Assembly (NCBI GenBank): GCA_022571985.1
Contig: JACZWU010000005.1
Span: 1-64,000 of the forward strand
Source of the DNA: Candidatus Zixiibacteriota bacterium
Lineage (GTDB): Bacteria > Zixibacteria > MSB-5A5 > GN15 > FEB-12
DNA: 64,000 nucleotides
Direction: 5' to 3'
Positions 51,363 to 60,740 of this stretch are shown in pieces. Positions within the stretch are counted from its first letter, which is position 1. Every line of letters starts with the position of its first letter. The notes under the pieces are model-generated. The model ran no database searches and was not told the origin of the DNA. It saw only the letters and a list, made by a program, of their open reading frames with translations. A program made the translations under genes and the position numbers.

Positions 51363-52406
51363 ATGTCAGAAAAGATTGACTTACAACCCGGGGATAAACT
51401 TCTGATAAGCCGCACTGACAGGCTGGGAGATTTGGTTTTAGCTCTGCCCTTTGTTGAGACAATGAAACAGCGTTATCCCGAGTGCAGTATTGAAGTTTTG
51501 ACTTCACTTTATGCCTCGCCAATTTTGGAATACAATCCCCATGTTGACAAAATAATGCGCGTGCAAAACGACATGCTGCGCCGGGACAAACTTTACAAGA
51601 AAGATCTTTTACACAAAATCAAAATTAGTAACTACAAGGCAGTAATTGTGCTTTATCCGGAAAGGCGAATTTGTCAATTATTTAACAAAGCGGAAATTCC
51701 TGTTCGACTGGGTACTGCCGGCAGGTTTCATTCCATCTTTTTTAATGTTCATCTGCTTCACAGCCGTAAGTCGAATCTCAAACATGAGTCAGACTACAAT
51801 CTTGACTTTCTCACGTTTTTTAGAGACGGTGAGACAGTAAGGACACCTAAAGTTTATTTGCAGGAGCGCGAAATCAATCACGCCCTCAGAATGCTGAAGG
51901 AGTCCGGTATCGAAAGGCCGTTTGTTGTAGTTCATCCGGGGAGCAAAGGCTCTGCCGACTGCTGGCCGGTTGACAGATTTATTGAGTTGTACAAGCAACT
52001 GGAAGAAGCCGGTATAAATGTTGTCGTATCCGGTTCGGAAGTAGAAGGGGAAATTTGTGACAACATTGCCCGTGAGAAGAGTGTGTCACTTCGCAAAATA
52101 ACCGGTCAGACAGACTTAAGAACGCTGGCCGCTGTTTTGTCATTGAGCGAAGTAGTGGTAGCCAACTCAACCGGACCGCTGCATCTGGCTACTGCTTTAG
52201 AGACACAGGTCGTAGGCATTTATCCGAGTAAGCAGGTGATGTCTCCAAAAAGGTGGGGTCCGCTGGGAAACAAAGATATTGTGATTCAACCTGAAACCGA
52301 AAAGTGCCGTTGTCCGTCCCACAACTGCAGCTGCATGGAAACTATTCAGGTAGAAACTGTTTTAGGTGCGGTGACTTCGCTTCTGCTGCAGCACCAAAAT
52401 AAGTAA
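51363..52406 (+). CDS. Glycosyltransferase family 9, second heptosyltransferase-like enzyme
   Basis: 347 residues from the ATG at 51363 (GAAAGAAG upstream). ISRTDRLGDLVLALPFVETM and VVANSTGPLHLATALETQVV are the GT9 signatures. It ends with a Cys-rich stretch (CRCPSHNCSCM) that may bind metal. Two different GT9 enzymes in one operon fit stepwise heptose addition. Confidence 0.87.
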   Translation: MSEKIDLQPGDKLLISRTDRLGDLVLALPFVETMKQRYPECSIEVLTSLYASPILEYNPHVDKIMRVQNDMLRRDKLYKKDLLHKIKISNYKAVIVLYPERRICQLFNKAEIPVRLGTAGRFHSIFFNVHLLHSRKSNLKHESDYNLDFLTFFRDGETVRTPKVYLQEREINHALRMLKESGIERPFVVVHPGSKGSADCWPVDRFIELYKQLEEAGINVVVSGSEVEGEICDNIAREKSVSLRKITGQTDLRTLAAVLSLSEVVVANSTGPLHLATALETQVVGIYPSKQVMSPKRWGPLGNKDIVIQPETEKCRCPSHNCSCMETIQVETVLGAVTSLLLQHQNK

Positions 52407-52417
52407 GAACGACTAAA

Positions 52418-54553
52418 ATGAACCTGGCTGAATTCATAATCAATATTGAATCATATAATGCGAATGTAAATATTCCGCTTATCAGAAAAGCGTATGAATT
52501 TTCTGATAAGGCTCACCACGGGCAGAAGAGAGCCTCGGGTGAGCCGTTTGTCGAGCATTGTCTTGAAGTAGCTTTCATACTGGCCGAGCAGCATATGGAT
52601 TCGACCACTATCGCCGCCGGTCTGGTGCATGACGTGGTAGAAGACACCGATGCCACCATCAAAGATTTAAAAAACGAATTTGGCGAAGAGATTGCAGAAC
52701 TGGTAGATGGCGTAACCAAAATAGGCGCGGTCAAATTCCAGTCCCGCGAACAGCAGCAGGTTGAATATTTCAGGAAAATGCTTTTGACCATGTCCCGCGA
52801 CATACGGGTTATCCTGATTAAACTGGCCGACCGTCTGCATAATATGCGGACTCTCTCGCATCTGCCAGAGTCAAAACGGCTGATAATAGCTCAGGAGACT
52901 AAGGACATTTACTGTCCGCTGGCCCATAGATTTGGCATTTACAAAATCAAGAACGAACTCGAAGACCTGGCCTTTAAGCATATTCAATCAGAGAGATACA
53001 TAGATTTGGCCAGACGGCTAAATGAAAAGAAAGCAGAAAGAGACGCTTATATTCGGGTGGTAGTTGAACCTCTGCTGGAAGCGCTGGAAAAAAACGGAAT
53101 CAAAGCTGAAGTACATGGCCGGGCCAAAAATCTGGCGTCCATTGAAAGAAAAATTAAAGTGCGCAAGGTTCCCTTCGAAGATATATACGATCTGTTTGCT
53201 ATCCGCGTAATTGTTGCTAATGAAAGAGAATGCTATCATACGCTGGGTGTTCTTCATTCAATGTGGAAACCTGTGGCCGACCGTTTTCATGACTACATTG
53301 CCAACCCCAAGCCTAACGGTTACAGTTCACTGCACACCACCGTCTTTGGTCCTGAGCAGAGGAAAATCGAAGTACAGATACGCACTCAGAAGATGCATCA
53401 CATTGCGGAAAACGGAATTGCTGCCCACTGGCTTTATAAAGAAGGGAGGCAGCAGATGAGCAAGTCTGACAGGCAGATGATATGGCTGCGCGATGTTCTG
53501 GACTGGCAGAAAGATATGGAAAATCCATCAGAATTTCTGGAATACTTAAAAATTGATCTGTTCTCAGAGGACATCTTTGTTTTTACTCCCAAAGGGGAAA
53601 TTGTGCACCTTCCCAAGGGTTCAAGCCCGATTGATTTTGCCTATCAGATTCACACCGAAGTCGGCTCGCACTGTACCGGAGCTAAAATAAACGGCAGACT
53701 TCAGCCGCTTTCTACAAAGCTTCAATCTGGCGACTCGATAGAGATTACCACCAGTACCAGCCAGACTCCCTCACGCGACTGGCTAAAACTTGTCAAGACA
53801 GCCAATGCCAGATCAAGAATCAAGCGCTGGCTCAAGAAAGCTGGCTTTGACCAGGCCGTGGATTTGGGACGACAGATTCTTGAGAGAAAATTAAAAGAAA
53901 TCAGAAAGCCGATGCCGTCAGACAGAGAGTTGCAAGTTTACGCTACGCAGCTTGAGCGAGGAGCCACCCTTGATATTCTGGCAGCAATTGGCAACGGTTC
54001 AATGTCCATGCGGCCGCTTCTTGAATTGATTTCACCGCCTGAAGAAAAGCAAGAGGCTGGTTTTGTCAGCCAGGTTATTGAGCGCATTCGCGGTTCCAAG
54101 GGCATCAAAGTCGGCGGCATGGCTGATATGATGTTCCAGTTCGCCAGATGCTGCCAGCCGGTCCCGGGTGAAGAGATAATCGGTTTTATAACCAGAGGAC
54201 GGGGAGTAACTGTACATACCGCCGAATGTGATCAGGCTGTAATCCTTCAGGATTCTTTTCCGGAAAGACGGATTGATGTCGAATGGGATAAAGACTCCGG
54301 ACAGTCATTTGTGGTTGAACTTGAACTAATTGTTGAAGACCGCAAAAATATGCTGCGAGATATAACGCAGGCAATTTCTGATTCGGATACCAATGTGCGA
54401 GGCGCGGAAATGTTTGCCCACGATGCCTCGGCTGTAGGAAGATTCGTTATCGAGGTTGCTGACCTGAAACATTTAAATCAGATATTCGACAAGGTTCGCA
54501 AAATCAAAGGCGTAATTTCGGTCGTGCGGGCCAGAAGTAATAAGCCGTCCTGA
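52418..54553 (+). CDS. Bifunctional (p)ppGpp synthetase/hydrolase (RelA/SpoT homologue)
   Basis: 711 residues. Order: HD hydrolase (HGQKRASGEPFVEH, VHDVVEDT, LADRLHNMRTL), synthetase (RAKNLASIERK, NPKPNGYSSLHTTVFGP), TGS (~385-445, FVFTPKGEIVHLPKGSSP), a conserved-cysteine segment and a C-terminal ACT domain. Both catalytic centres keep their motifs, so it probably makes and degrades (p)ppGpp. It begins 11 bases after the last GT gene, placing stringent control in the LPS operon. Confidence 0.93.
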   Translation: MNLAEFIINIESYNANVNIPLIRKAYEFSDKAHHGQKRASGEPFVEHCLEVAFILAEQHMDSTTIAAGLVHDVVEDTDATIKDLKNEFGEEIAELVDGVTKIGAVKFQSREQQQVEYFRKMLLTMSRDIRVILIKLADRLHNMRTLSHLPESKRLIIAQETKDIYCPLAHRFGIYKIKNELEDLAFKHIQSERYIDLARRLNEKKAERDAYIRVVVEPLLEALEKNGIKAEVHGRAKNLASIERKIKVRKVPFEDIYDLFAIRVIVANERECYHTLGVLHSMWKPVADRFHDYIANPKPNGYSSLHTTVFGPEQRKIEVQIRTQKMHHIAENGIAAHWLYKEGRQQMSKSDRQMIWLRDVLDWQKDMENPSEFLEYLKIDLFSEDIFVFTPKGEIVHLPKGSSPIDFAYQIHTEVGSHCTGAKINGRLQPLSTKLQSGDSIEITTSTSQTPSRDWLKLVKTANARSRIKRWLKKAGFDQAVDLGRQILERKLKEIRKPMPSDRELQVYATQLERGATLDILAAIGNGSMSMRPLLELISPPEEKQEAGFVSQVIERIRGSKGIKVGGMADMMFQFARCCQPVPGEEIIGFITRGRGVTVHTAECDQAVILQDSFPERRIDVEWDKDSGQSFVVELELIVEDRKNMLRDITQAISDSDTNVRGAEMFAHDASAVGRFVIEVADLKHLNQIFDKVRKIKGVISVVRARSNKPS

Positions 54554-54560
54554 TTAAATT

Positions 54561-56279
54561 TTAGTCAAAAATAACTTCAAGTTTCAGAGTGTCGCTCGCT
54601 CTTTCTACGATTACATATGTAGTGTCATGCTTGCGGAATTTTCCCAGACAGTTCATATAATCATAAATATCACCAATAGGATTACCGCCGATACCAATAA
54701 TTATGTCGCCGGAGAGCAAACCGGCTCTGTCGCCCGGCCTTTCCGGGCTAACGCCGTCAACTCGCAGTCCCTTAACTTCGGCAATGTAATCCGGCATAAT
54801 TCCCAGTGTAACTGAAAACGAAGAGCGCCTTTTGCCGGTATTGGGGTCGACAGTCTTCTGAAACAGAAGCTCTTCTTTGAGCTTATCGAAATGCAAAATT
54901 GTCCTTGCTGCCAGTTCAATTACTCTGACAGTACCCTCAATATCAATTGATTCGACATCGTCACTCGGTTTATGGTAATCATTATGCGCCCCGGTAAAAA
55001 AGTGCAGTACCGGAACAGACTGATTATAAAACGAGGTATGGTCCGATGGTCCCGTGCCCGGTTCCTTATTGACAACTTTCAGTTCGTCTGAGTCCAGACT
55101 ATCGAAAAATGACTTAAATTGTGCAGTCGTGCCTGTTCCAAATATCGCCAGACCGCTTTCCTGGTCTTTTAAGCGGCCGATCATATCGAAATTAATCATC
55201 ATTCTTACTGCCTCGGGGTTCACCGTCATATTTTTTGAAAAATAGTTAGAGCCTAAGAGGCCGGCTTCTTCACCTGAGAAAGCTGCAAACAAAATCGAAT
55301 AATTCAGTTCATCTTTTTTGCTCTCAAAATATCTGGCCAGTTCCAAAACAGCGGCCACGCCCGAGGCGTTATCGTCTGCTCCGTTATGAATCATCTTTTC
55401 TTTGCCCATATAACGTGAGCCTGCTGCGCCCCAGCCGAGATGGTCATAGTGGGCGCCGATTATTACCGTGCTGTCGTTACCCGTATCAAGCAGGCCGAGG
55501 ACGTTATAGCCGGTGTCTCTGGTTTTGAGCAATTCGGTTTCCCCGGCTGCTGTCATAACTAAGGGACTGTCCAGGTCCAGTTTTAGTATTTCCAGAGCGG
55601 CTCTTCGCAAATGCACGATAGGAATATCTTTTGGTGTTATTCTGGTCGCACGAAATTTTGGCAGGGTATCATCATACGAACCTGGCGTGATAAAAAATAT
55701 GCCAGCCGCACCCTGAGCTATAGCTGTTGCTATTTTATTGGTCAGCGAACTGTATTTATCGAAATCCAGATGGGGATTGTCGCTTGAGTCCGGTGCGTAT
55801 CTTTTGATAACAACCGCCTGGCCGTCGACTTCAAGCCCATCATAGTCGTTGTATGAACCATCGGCACTGTCTACAATTATGCCGTAATTTACAAAAACTA
55901 CATTTTCAAAAGAGAATTCGAGCGAGGCTGATTGCCGCATTGGCTCAAATCCTTCGAGAAGTTTTAACTCCCGGCCATTTATACTGAGCCTGTTGCTTTG
56001 GCCGAGTTCGATTTTTTTAGTGAATTTGAAAGACTGCCAGCTGCTGCCGTTATCTCCGGCTCTGGCAAGCTCGATATCGTCGAATACCGATGAAATATAT
56101 TGGGCAGCTTTCCATTCGCCGGGCTCTCCCACCTGACGGCCTTCAAGGGAATCATCAGCCAGAATTGATATATGTTCATAAACAGCCTGTTCGCTTATTT
56201 TATAGCTGCCGGAAATTGAGTTCGATACCGCCGTTATTAGTGCTAAACAAACCAACAAACAGAACTTTAATCGTTTCAT
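54561..56279 (-). CDS. Secreted M28 aminopeptidase with PA insert and C-terminal PDZ domain
   Basis: 572 residues: a signal peptide (1-24), an N-terminal region with a PA-type insertion, then M28 zinc-binding motifs GAHYDHLGW, NGADDNASG, SGEEAGLLGS, MINFDMIGRL and AHNDYHKPSD. The last ~80 residues form a PDZ domain (GDIIIGIGGNPIGDIYDYMN). A periplasmic or extracellular aminopeptidase. It converges with the (p)ppGpp gene with only 7 bases between stops and no clear terminator. Confidence 0.9.
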   Translation of the reverse strand: MKRLKFCLLVCLALITAVSNSISGSYKISEQAVYEHISILADDSLEGRQVGEPGEWKAAQYISSVFDDIELARAGDNGSSWQSFKFTKKIELGQSNRLSINGRELKLLEGFEPMRQSASLEFSFENVVFVNYGIIVDSADGSYNDYDGLEVDGQAVVIKRYAPDSSDNPHLDFDKYSSLTNKIATAIAQGAAGIFFITPGSYDDTLPKFRATRITPKDIPIVHLRRAALEILKLDLDSPLVMTAAGETELLKTRDTGYNVLGLLDTGNDSTVIIGAHYDHLGWGAAGSRYMGKEKMIHNGADDNASGVAAVLELARYFESKKDELNYSILFAAFSGEEAGLLGSNYFSKNMTVNPEAVRMMINFDMIGRLKDQESGLAIFGTGTTAQFKSFFDSLDSDELKVVNKEPGTGPSDHTSFYNQSVPVLHFFTGAHNDYHKPSDDVESIDIEGTVRVIELAARTILHFDKLKEELLFQKTVDPNTGKRRSSFSVTLGIMPDYIAEVKGLRVDGVSPERPGDRAGLLSGDIIIGIGGNPIGDIYDYMNCLGKFRKHDTTYVIVERASDTLKLEVIFD

Positions 56280-56390
56280 TTCTCTTTTTCCCTGTCAAAA
56301 TATTGAATTAAGACCGCTACAATTGAGCGTCCACGCTGTTTTCAAAGATATAACTTGGTGGCAGCATTACTCAAGTATATATTGGTAAAT

Positions 56391-57053
56391 ATGAGCAAAA
56401 TTCAGTGTAAATCATGCCGCATAGAAATTGACTCCACGGCCAAATTCTGTCCGGAATGTGGTTCACGGCAGGAAAATCTTACTCATGACCAGCCTAACGG
56501 CAAGCCGGATAAACCACCAAAGGACAAAGCTGCCCGTTTTCGTGAGATGTACATTGCTGTTGGAGTTGTTGCACTAATTACGCTGAGCTATTTTGTAATA
56601 GTGGAGCCGGAACCAATCCCTGAGCCGAGTCAACAGCAGCAGATGACCGGTCACGGCCCGGAGGGTATGGAAATGACATTTCCAGTTCTACCCGAAGATT
56701 TAGGCGGGCTTGTAACAGCTGGCGACAATTACATGGACGAAGGCAATTACCCGCTGGCTGCCGAATGCTACAAAAGAGCGCTTGAAATAGATAGTGCCTC
56801 TGTCAATATCCGTTCAGATTTCGGCTCCTGCCTGTATGGCATGGGACTCGGTGACCGGGCACTTGAAGAATTTCACAAGGTGCTGGCCATTGATCGCTCA
56901 CATGGCATAGCTTTGTTTAATCTGGGAGTTGTTTTTTCTGGACAAGGGCTTAACGACTCTGCTAAATTTTACATGGGCGAATATTTGAAGTTAGAGTCTG
57001 CAGGTGAGGCGGCTGACAGAGCCCGAAAACTGATAAACGAGATGGGTGCGTAA
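56391..57053 (+). CDS. Zinc-ribbon, membrane-anchored TPR protein
   Basis: 220 residues from the ATG at 56391. A double-CxxC zinc ribbon (CKSCRIEIDSTAKFCPECG) is followed by one membrane helix (~51-70), a Pro/Gln-rich linker and 2-3 TPR units (DEGNYPLAAECYKRALEIDS and ALEEFHKVLAIDRSHGIALF). A cytoplasmic ribbon with extracytoplasmic TPRs suggests a scaffold. It lies 3 bases before the metal-permease gene. Confidence 0.8.
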   Translation: MSKIQCKSCRIEIDSTAKFCPECGSRQENLTHDQPNGKPDKPPKDKAARFREMYIAVGVVALITLSYFVIVEPEPIPEPSQQQQMTGHGPEGMEMTFPVLPEDLGGLVTAGDNYMDEGNYPLAAECYKRALEIDSASVNIRSDFGSCLYGMGLGDRALEEFHKVLAIDRSHGIALFNLGVVFSGQGLNDSAKFYMGEYLKLESAGEAADRARKLINEMGA

Positions 57054-57056
57054 TAG

Positions 57057-58166
57057 ATGCTTGATTATTTAGGACAAATAATTCTTTCATCGTGGCAGAT
57101 GATTATTGCTTCGGCAGCGGCTTTGACAGCAGGTCTGGCTCTGGCCGGGCTTCTCAGCGTCTTTTTTAATGAAAAGACTCTCAAGAAATTTCTTGGCAAA
57201 GGGAAATTCCGTGATGTCTTCTATGCTACTATGATCGGCATTCCTTTGCCGCTTTGTTCCTGCTCTGTTCTGCCGGTGGCACAGATGCTGCGCAAATCTG
57301 GTGTCAGAAAGGGTGCCACTGTCTCATTCCTGGTCTCTACTCCAGAAACGGGCGCTGATTCAATCGTTCTTACATACACTTTGCTGGGACCTTTCATGGC
57401 CATTATCAGGCCGGTGGCAGCTTTCCTAACAGCTATGACGGCAGGTTTAGTAGAGTCATTCTATGACGCCAGCCCGGCATCGAATGAAAGCGCGGTCGAT
57501 GAAACAGCTTCAAGCTGCAGCTGCTGTCACAGCAGTGACGATGCCAACGAGACAGACACCAGACCAATTTATGTCAAATTGATAGAGGGGATAAAATACG
57601 CTTACACAACGCTTCTGGCCGACCTCTCGCCATATCTTTTACTCGGCTTTCTCTTATCAGGGATAGTAGTGACTTTCATGGGAAGCGATATGTCACTTTT
57701 ACCAGTCTGGCTGCGTGAGGGCTGGGGAAGTTATTTTGGCGCCATTATACTTGGCCTGCCGCTCTATATCTGTGCCACCTCGTCAACTCCTCTGGCGGCT
57801 GCCTTTTTGGCGCTCGGTTTTTCACCCGGGGCGGTGCTGGTTTTTCTGCTGGTCGGTCCTGCTACAAATATTGCCTCGCTGGTAGTAGTTACCCGGATTA
57901 TTGGCGGCTGGTCGGTGGTTCGATATCTTCTAATCGTAGTCGGTGTTTCTGTTTTTTGCGGAATTTTTACAGACTGGTTCGGCCAGTTTGTAGTAGTCAG
58001 CTCTTCGGAAACAGCGCACCTGCATTTAACCGAAGGAGGCGGCTGGTATTCACTTGTGACCGCCATAGGGCTTACCTCTTTAGCGGGATATTATACTTTG
58101 AGGTCTTTTTTGCGAAAATTCAAAAACAATATCAACAAGGTCGATTTTGCGACCCAATCCAATTGA
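57057..58166 (+). CDS. SO_0444-type permease (DUF318), putative Cu/Zn efflux
   Basis: 369 residues with about 8 membrane helices in two repeats. The first repeat carries GIPLPLCSCSVLPVAQMLR, the CSCS-bearing permease motif; the second has LGLPLYICATSSTPLAAAFL. A Cys/His-rich cytoplasmic loop (SCSCCHSSDD, ~155-163) could bind metal. Related proteins export copper or zinc or organoarsenicals. Confidence 0.85.
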   Translation: MLDYLGQIILSSWQMIIASAAALTAGLALAGLLSVFFNEKTLKKFLGKGKFRDVFYATMIGIPLPLCSCSVLPVAQMLRKSGVRKGATVSFLVSTPETGADSIVLTYTLLGPFMAIIRPVAAFLTAMTAGLVESFYDASPASNESAVDETASSCSCCHSSDDANETDTRPIYVKLIEGIKYAYTTLLADLSPYLLLGFLLSGIVVTFMGSDMSLLPVWLREGWGSYFGAIILGLPLYICATSSTPLAAAFLALGFSPGAVLVFLLVGPATNIASLVVVTRIIGGWSVVRYLLIVVGVSVFCGIFTDWFGQFVVVSSSETAHLHLTEGGGWYSLVTAIGLTSLAGYYTLRSFLRKFKNNINKVDFATQSN

Positions 58167-58172
58167 TGACCT

Positions 58173-58880
58173 ATGCCGGCAATAGCAGAGCAGGAGTGGC
58201 TTAAAGGGTTTCTTGATTTTTTCTTCCCGCCGCTATGTCTTGGCTGCGGCACTTTTTATGAAGGCGAAGATTCAATCTGCGAAACCTGCTTTCAGAAAAT
58301 TGAAGAGTTCGCTCATCCTTTTTGCTTAAATTGTGACAGCATCGTTCCCAGCCACAGCCAATGCCCGATTTGCCTCAAAGATTCGGCGTTGCTTTATGTC
58401 TTCGCTGACTACAGGCCGCCTCTAAAAGAGATTATCATTAATTTCAAATTTCGCGGGATAACTTCTCCGGCAAGAACGTTCGCACGGCTGATATCTGAAA
58501 AATTTGAAAAACAGTTAGCCGGCTTAAATGCCCAAGCCATCGCCCCGATTCCGCTGCATGCTGCCCGGAAAAACCATCGCGGCTATAATCAAGCCGAATT
58601 ATTAGCGAGGGATCTGGCCTCCGTTACAAATCTGCAATTAGCCGATAATATCTTGTATCGCTATAAGCGTAGTCGTCCTCAGTCAAGACTCGAACTAAAG
58701 AAACGTCAAGCCAACGTTGCCGGAGTCTTTACAGCGGTCAAATGCGAGAATGATATCAAGCGCGTCCTGCTTGTAGATGACGTAGTAACAACTGGTGCCA
58801 CGGTTTTGGAAGCCAAAAAGTGCCTCGAAAAAAATGGCTATACAGTAGTCGGTATAATGGCAATAGCACATGGACACTAA
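58173..58880 (+). CDS. comF: ComF family protein
   Basis: 235 residues. An N-terminal Cys ribbon (PPLCLGCGTFYEGEDSICETC and CLNCDS..CPICL) precedes a phosphoribosyltransferase domain with the PRPP motif VLLVDDVVTTGAT. ComF proteins aid DNA transformation in some bacteria and are widespread even where competence is unknown. The stop overlaps the xerD start by 11 bases. Confidence 0.88.
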   Translation: MPAIAEQEWLKGFLDFFFPPLCLGCGTFYEGEDSICETCFQKIEEFAHPFCLNCDSIVPSHSQCPICLKDSALLYVFADYRPPLKEIIINFKFRGITSPARTFARLISEKFEKQLAGLNAQAIAPIPLHAARKNHRGYNQAELLARDLASVTNLQLADNILYRYKRSRPQSRLELKKRQANVAGVFTAVKCENDIKRVLLVDDVVTTGATVLEAKKCLEKNGYTVVGIMAIAHGH

Positions 58881-59790
58881 TAAAAGCAAAATAATCGATT
58901 TACAAACTGAGGACTTCCTGCAGTTTATAAGACTGGAAAGAGGACTCTCGTCAAATACAATCAATGCATATGCTGCGGATTTGAGCGAATTCAGAGCGCT
59001 TACTGGCTGTAGTGATGCCTCGAAAGCCAAAGCCCGGATCGCGTCGAAATATGTTGAGGCTCTCAAGCAAGCCGGTAGAAAACCGGCCACCGTGGCCCGC
59101 AAACTTTCTTCCTTAAAACAGTTTTATGAGTATCTCTTAAAGAGAAAGATTGTCAATGAAAATCCGTTTTCAAGTTATTCTGCCCCGAAAATAACCCGCT
59201 ACCACCCGCATTATTTAAGTCCGGCAGATATCGAAAAAATTCTTAACTCAATTGACTTAAGTAATGAAACTGGAAAAAGGGACAAGGCCATAATTGAGCT
59301 TCTTTATGGTTCCGGCCTGCGAATTTCGGAACTTGCCGGACTCAAACCGGCCGATCTTGAGCTTGAAGCCGGCTTTATTCGGGTCACCGGCAAAGGCAAT
59401 AAGCAGCGGCTGGTTCCAGTCGGAAAGTTTTCCAAAGATGCCATAAATTCGTACCTGGACATTAAATCCGATAAGCCTGCTTTTAGGTTGGCTCAGACCC
59501 TGTTTCACAATAGACTCGGTAAGCCTTTGTCCAGGACTGGTTTATGGAAAATAATCCGCAAGAGAGTTGCTTTAGCCGGTATTTCAAAGCAAGTCTCACC
59601 TCATACCTTCAGGCACTCTTTTGCCACTCATCTGCTTGAAGGCGGCGCTGATTTACGGGTTGTACAAGAAATGCTCGGTCATGCCGATATATCTACGACA
59701 CAGATATATACTTCTGTAGACAGGGATTATTTGATTGCGGAACACAGAAAATACCATCCTCGAGAGCTGGCCGGTAGCAGTACCAAATGA
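58870..59790 (+). CDS. xerD: Tyrosine recombinase XerD
   Basis: 306 residues. An N-terminal SAM-like core-binding domain (1-95) and a catalytic domain with Arg in GSGLRISELAGL, HTFRHSFATHLLEGG (HxxR), GHADISTTQIYT (His/Trp-type and nucleophile Tyr). It resolves chromosome dimers at dif sites. It overlaps comF at its 5' end and the GGDEF gene at its 3' end. Confidence 0.9.
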   Translation: MDTNKSKIIDLQTEDFLQFIRLERGLSSNTINAYAADLSEFRALTGCSDASKAKARIASKYVEALKQAGRKPATVARKLSSLKQFYEYLLKRKIVNENPFSSYSAPKITRYHPHYLSPADIEKILNSIDLSNETGKRDKAIIELLYGSGLRISELAGLKPADLELEAGFIRVTGKGNKQRLVPVGKFSKDAINSYLDIKSDKPAFRLAQTLFHNRLGKPLSRTGLWKIIRKRVALAGISKQVSPHTFRHSFATHLLEGGADLRVVQEMLGHADISTTQIYTSVDRDYLIAEHRKYHPRELAGSSTK

Positions 59791-60733
59791 GGGGCAGCAC
59801 AAGCTAAACTTCCACTTTGCCTTAAGGCAAAGCGAGGTAAACCTCGATTTTCATCTGGAGCAGTATTTCAAAGACCAGGATACAAAATTCCATTATTTCC
59901 GCTCTTTTGATGAACTGGTAATAATTTGCCAGAGATTTCCGATAGACTTGATTTTTTTAGCCAGCCGCTCAAATATGAATTCTGATATCGAAATTTTACG
60001 CTCAATTAAGAGCAATGTCTTTCTGTCAATTACCCCCGTAATAGTGGTAAACCCGGAGCCAAACGACAATGACATCGTAGCCGTATTTGAAAACGGAGCA
60101 GAAGAGTTTATCTATGGTAAATGGGTTGACCGGCTGGTGGAAGTTCGCATACGCCGGGTTATTGAAAGAAGCCGCCGGGACCTGGCCGTAAATCCATCAA
60201 CCAAACTGCCGGGACCGTCGCTGATTGAAATTGAAGTCAACCGGCAGCTGGAACAAAAACAGCGCTTCGCAATTTGCTACGCTGACCTTGATAATTTTAA
60301 AGCTTACAACGACTATTATGGCTATTCGTCAGGGGACAGGGTCATAAAACTAACCGCGCGAATTATCAAAGATGCCGTGTTCGATTTGTGCCGCGGAGGA
60401 TTTGTGGGGCATATCGCCGGTGATGATTTTGTAATGGTTATCCCGGATTCACTGGTGGAACAAATTTGTGCTAACATCCTCGAGACCTTTGATTCTCTCA
60501 TTCCCCTGTCATATGATGAAAAAGACAGGGAGCGCGGTCACATTACTACCGTCAATCGCCGGGGCGAAGTAGAAGATTTTCCGGTCCTGACAATGTCTAT
60601 TGCTGTCCTGATAAATAAGAGCGGAGAGTTTAAGCATGTCGGCGAAATGTCAAAAATGCTGGCAGATTTGAAAAAGATTACCAAAGAAAAAGATGGCAGT
60701 AATTTTATGGTTGAACGCCGCAGTAAATATTAA
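59735..60733 (+). CDS. GGDEF-domain protein with degenerate motif and receiver-like N-terminus
   Basis: 332 residues from a TTG inside the xerD 3' end (56-base overlap); no ATG in frame precedes the conserved domain, so this start is uncertain. Residues ~20-155 resemble a receiver fold without a clear phospho-Asp (DLIFLASRSN). The C-terminal domain (160-332) is GGDEF-like, with the signature reading AGDDF at about 227-231, and no RxxD inhibitory site before it. Diguanylate cyclase activity is doubtful. Confidence 0.75.
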   Translation: MRNTENTILESWPVAVPNEGQHKLNFHFALRQSEVNLDFHLEQYFKDQDTKFHYFRSFDELVIICQRFPIDLIFLASRSNMNSDIEILRSIKSNVFLSITPVIVVNPEPNDNDIVAVFENGAEEFIYGKWVDRLVEVRIRRVIERSRRDLAVNPSTKLPGPSLIEIEVNRQLEQKQRFAICYADLDNFKAYNDYYGYSSGDRVIKLTARIIKDAVFDLCRGGFVGHIAGDDFVMVIPDSLVEQICANILETFDSLIPLSYDEKDRERGHITTVNRRGEVEDFPVLTMSIAVLINKSGEFKHVGEMSKMLADLKKITKEKDGSNFMVERRSKY

Positions 60734-60740
60734 AATAAAA

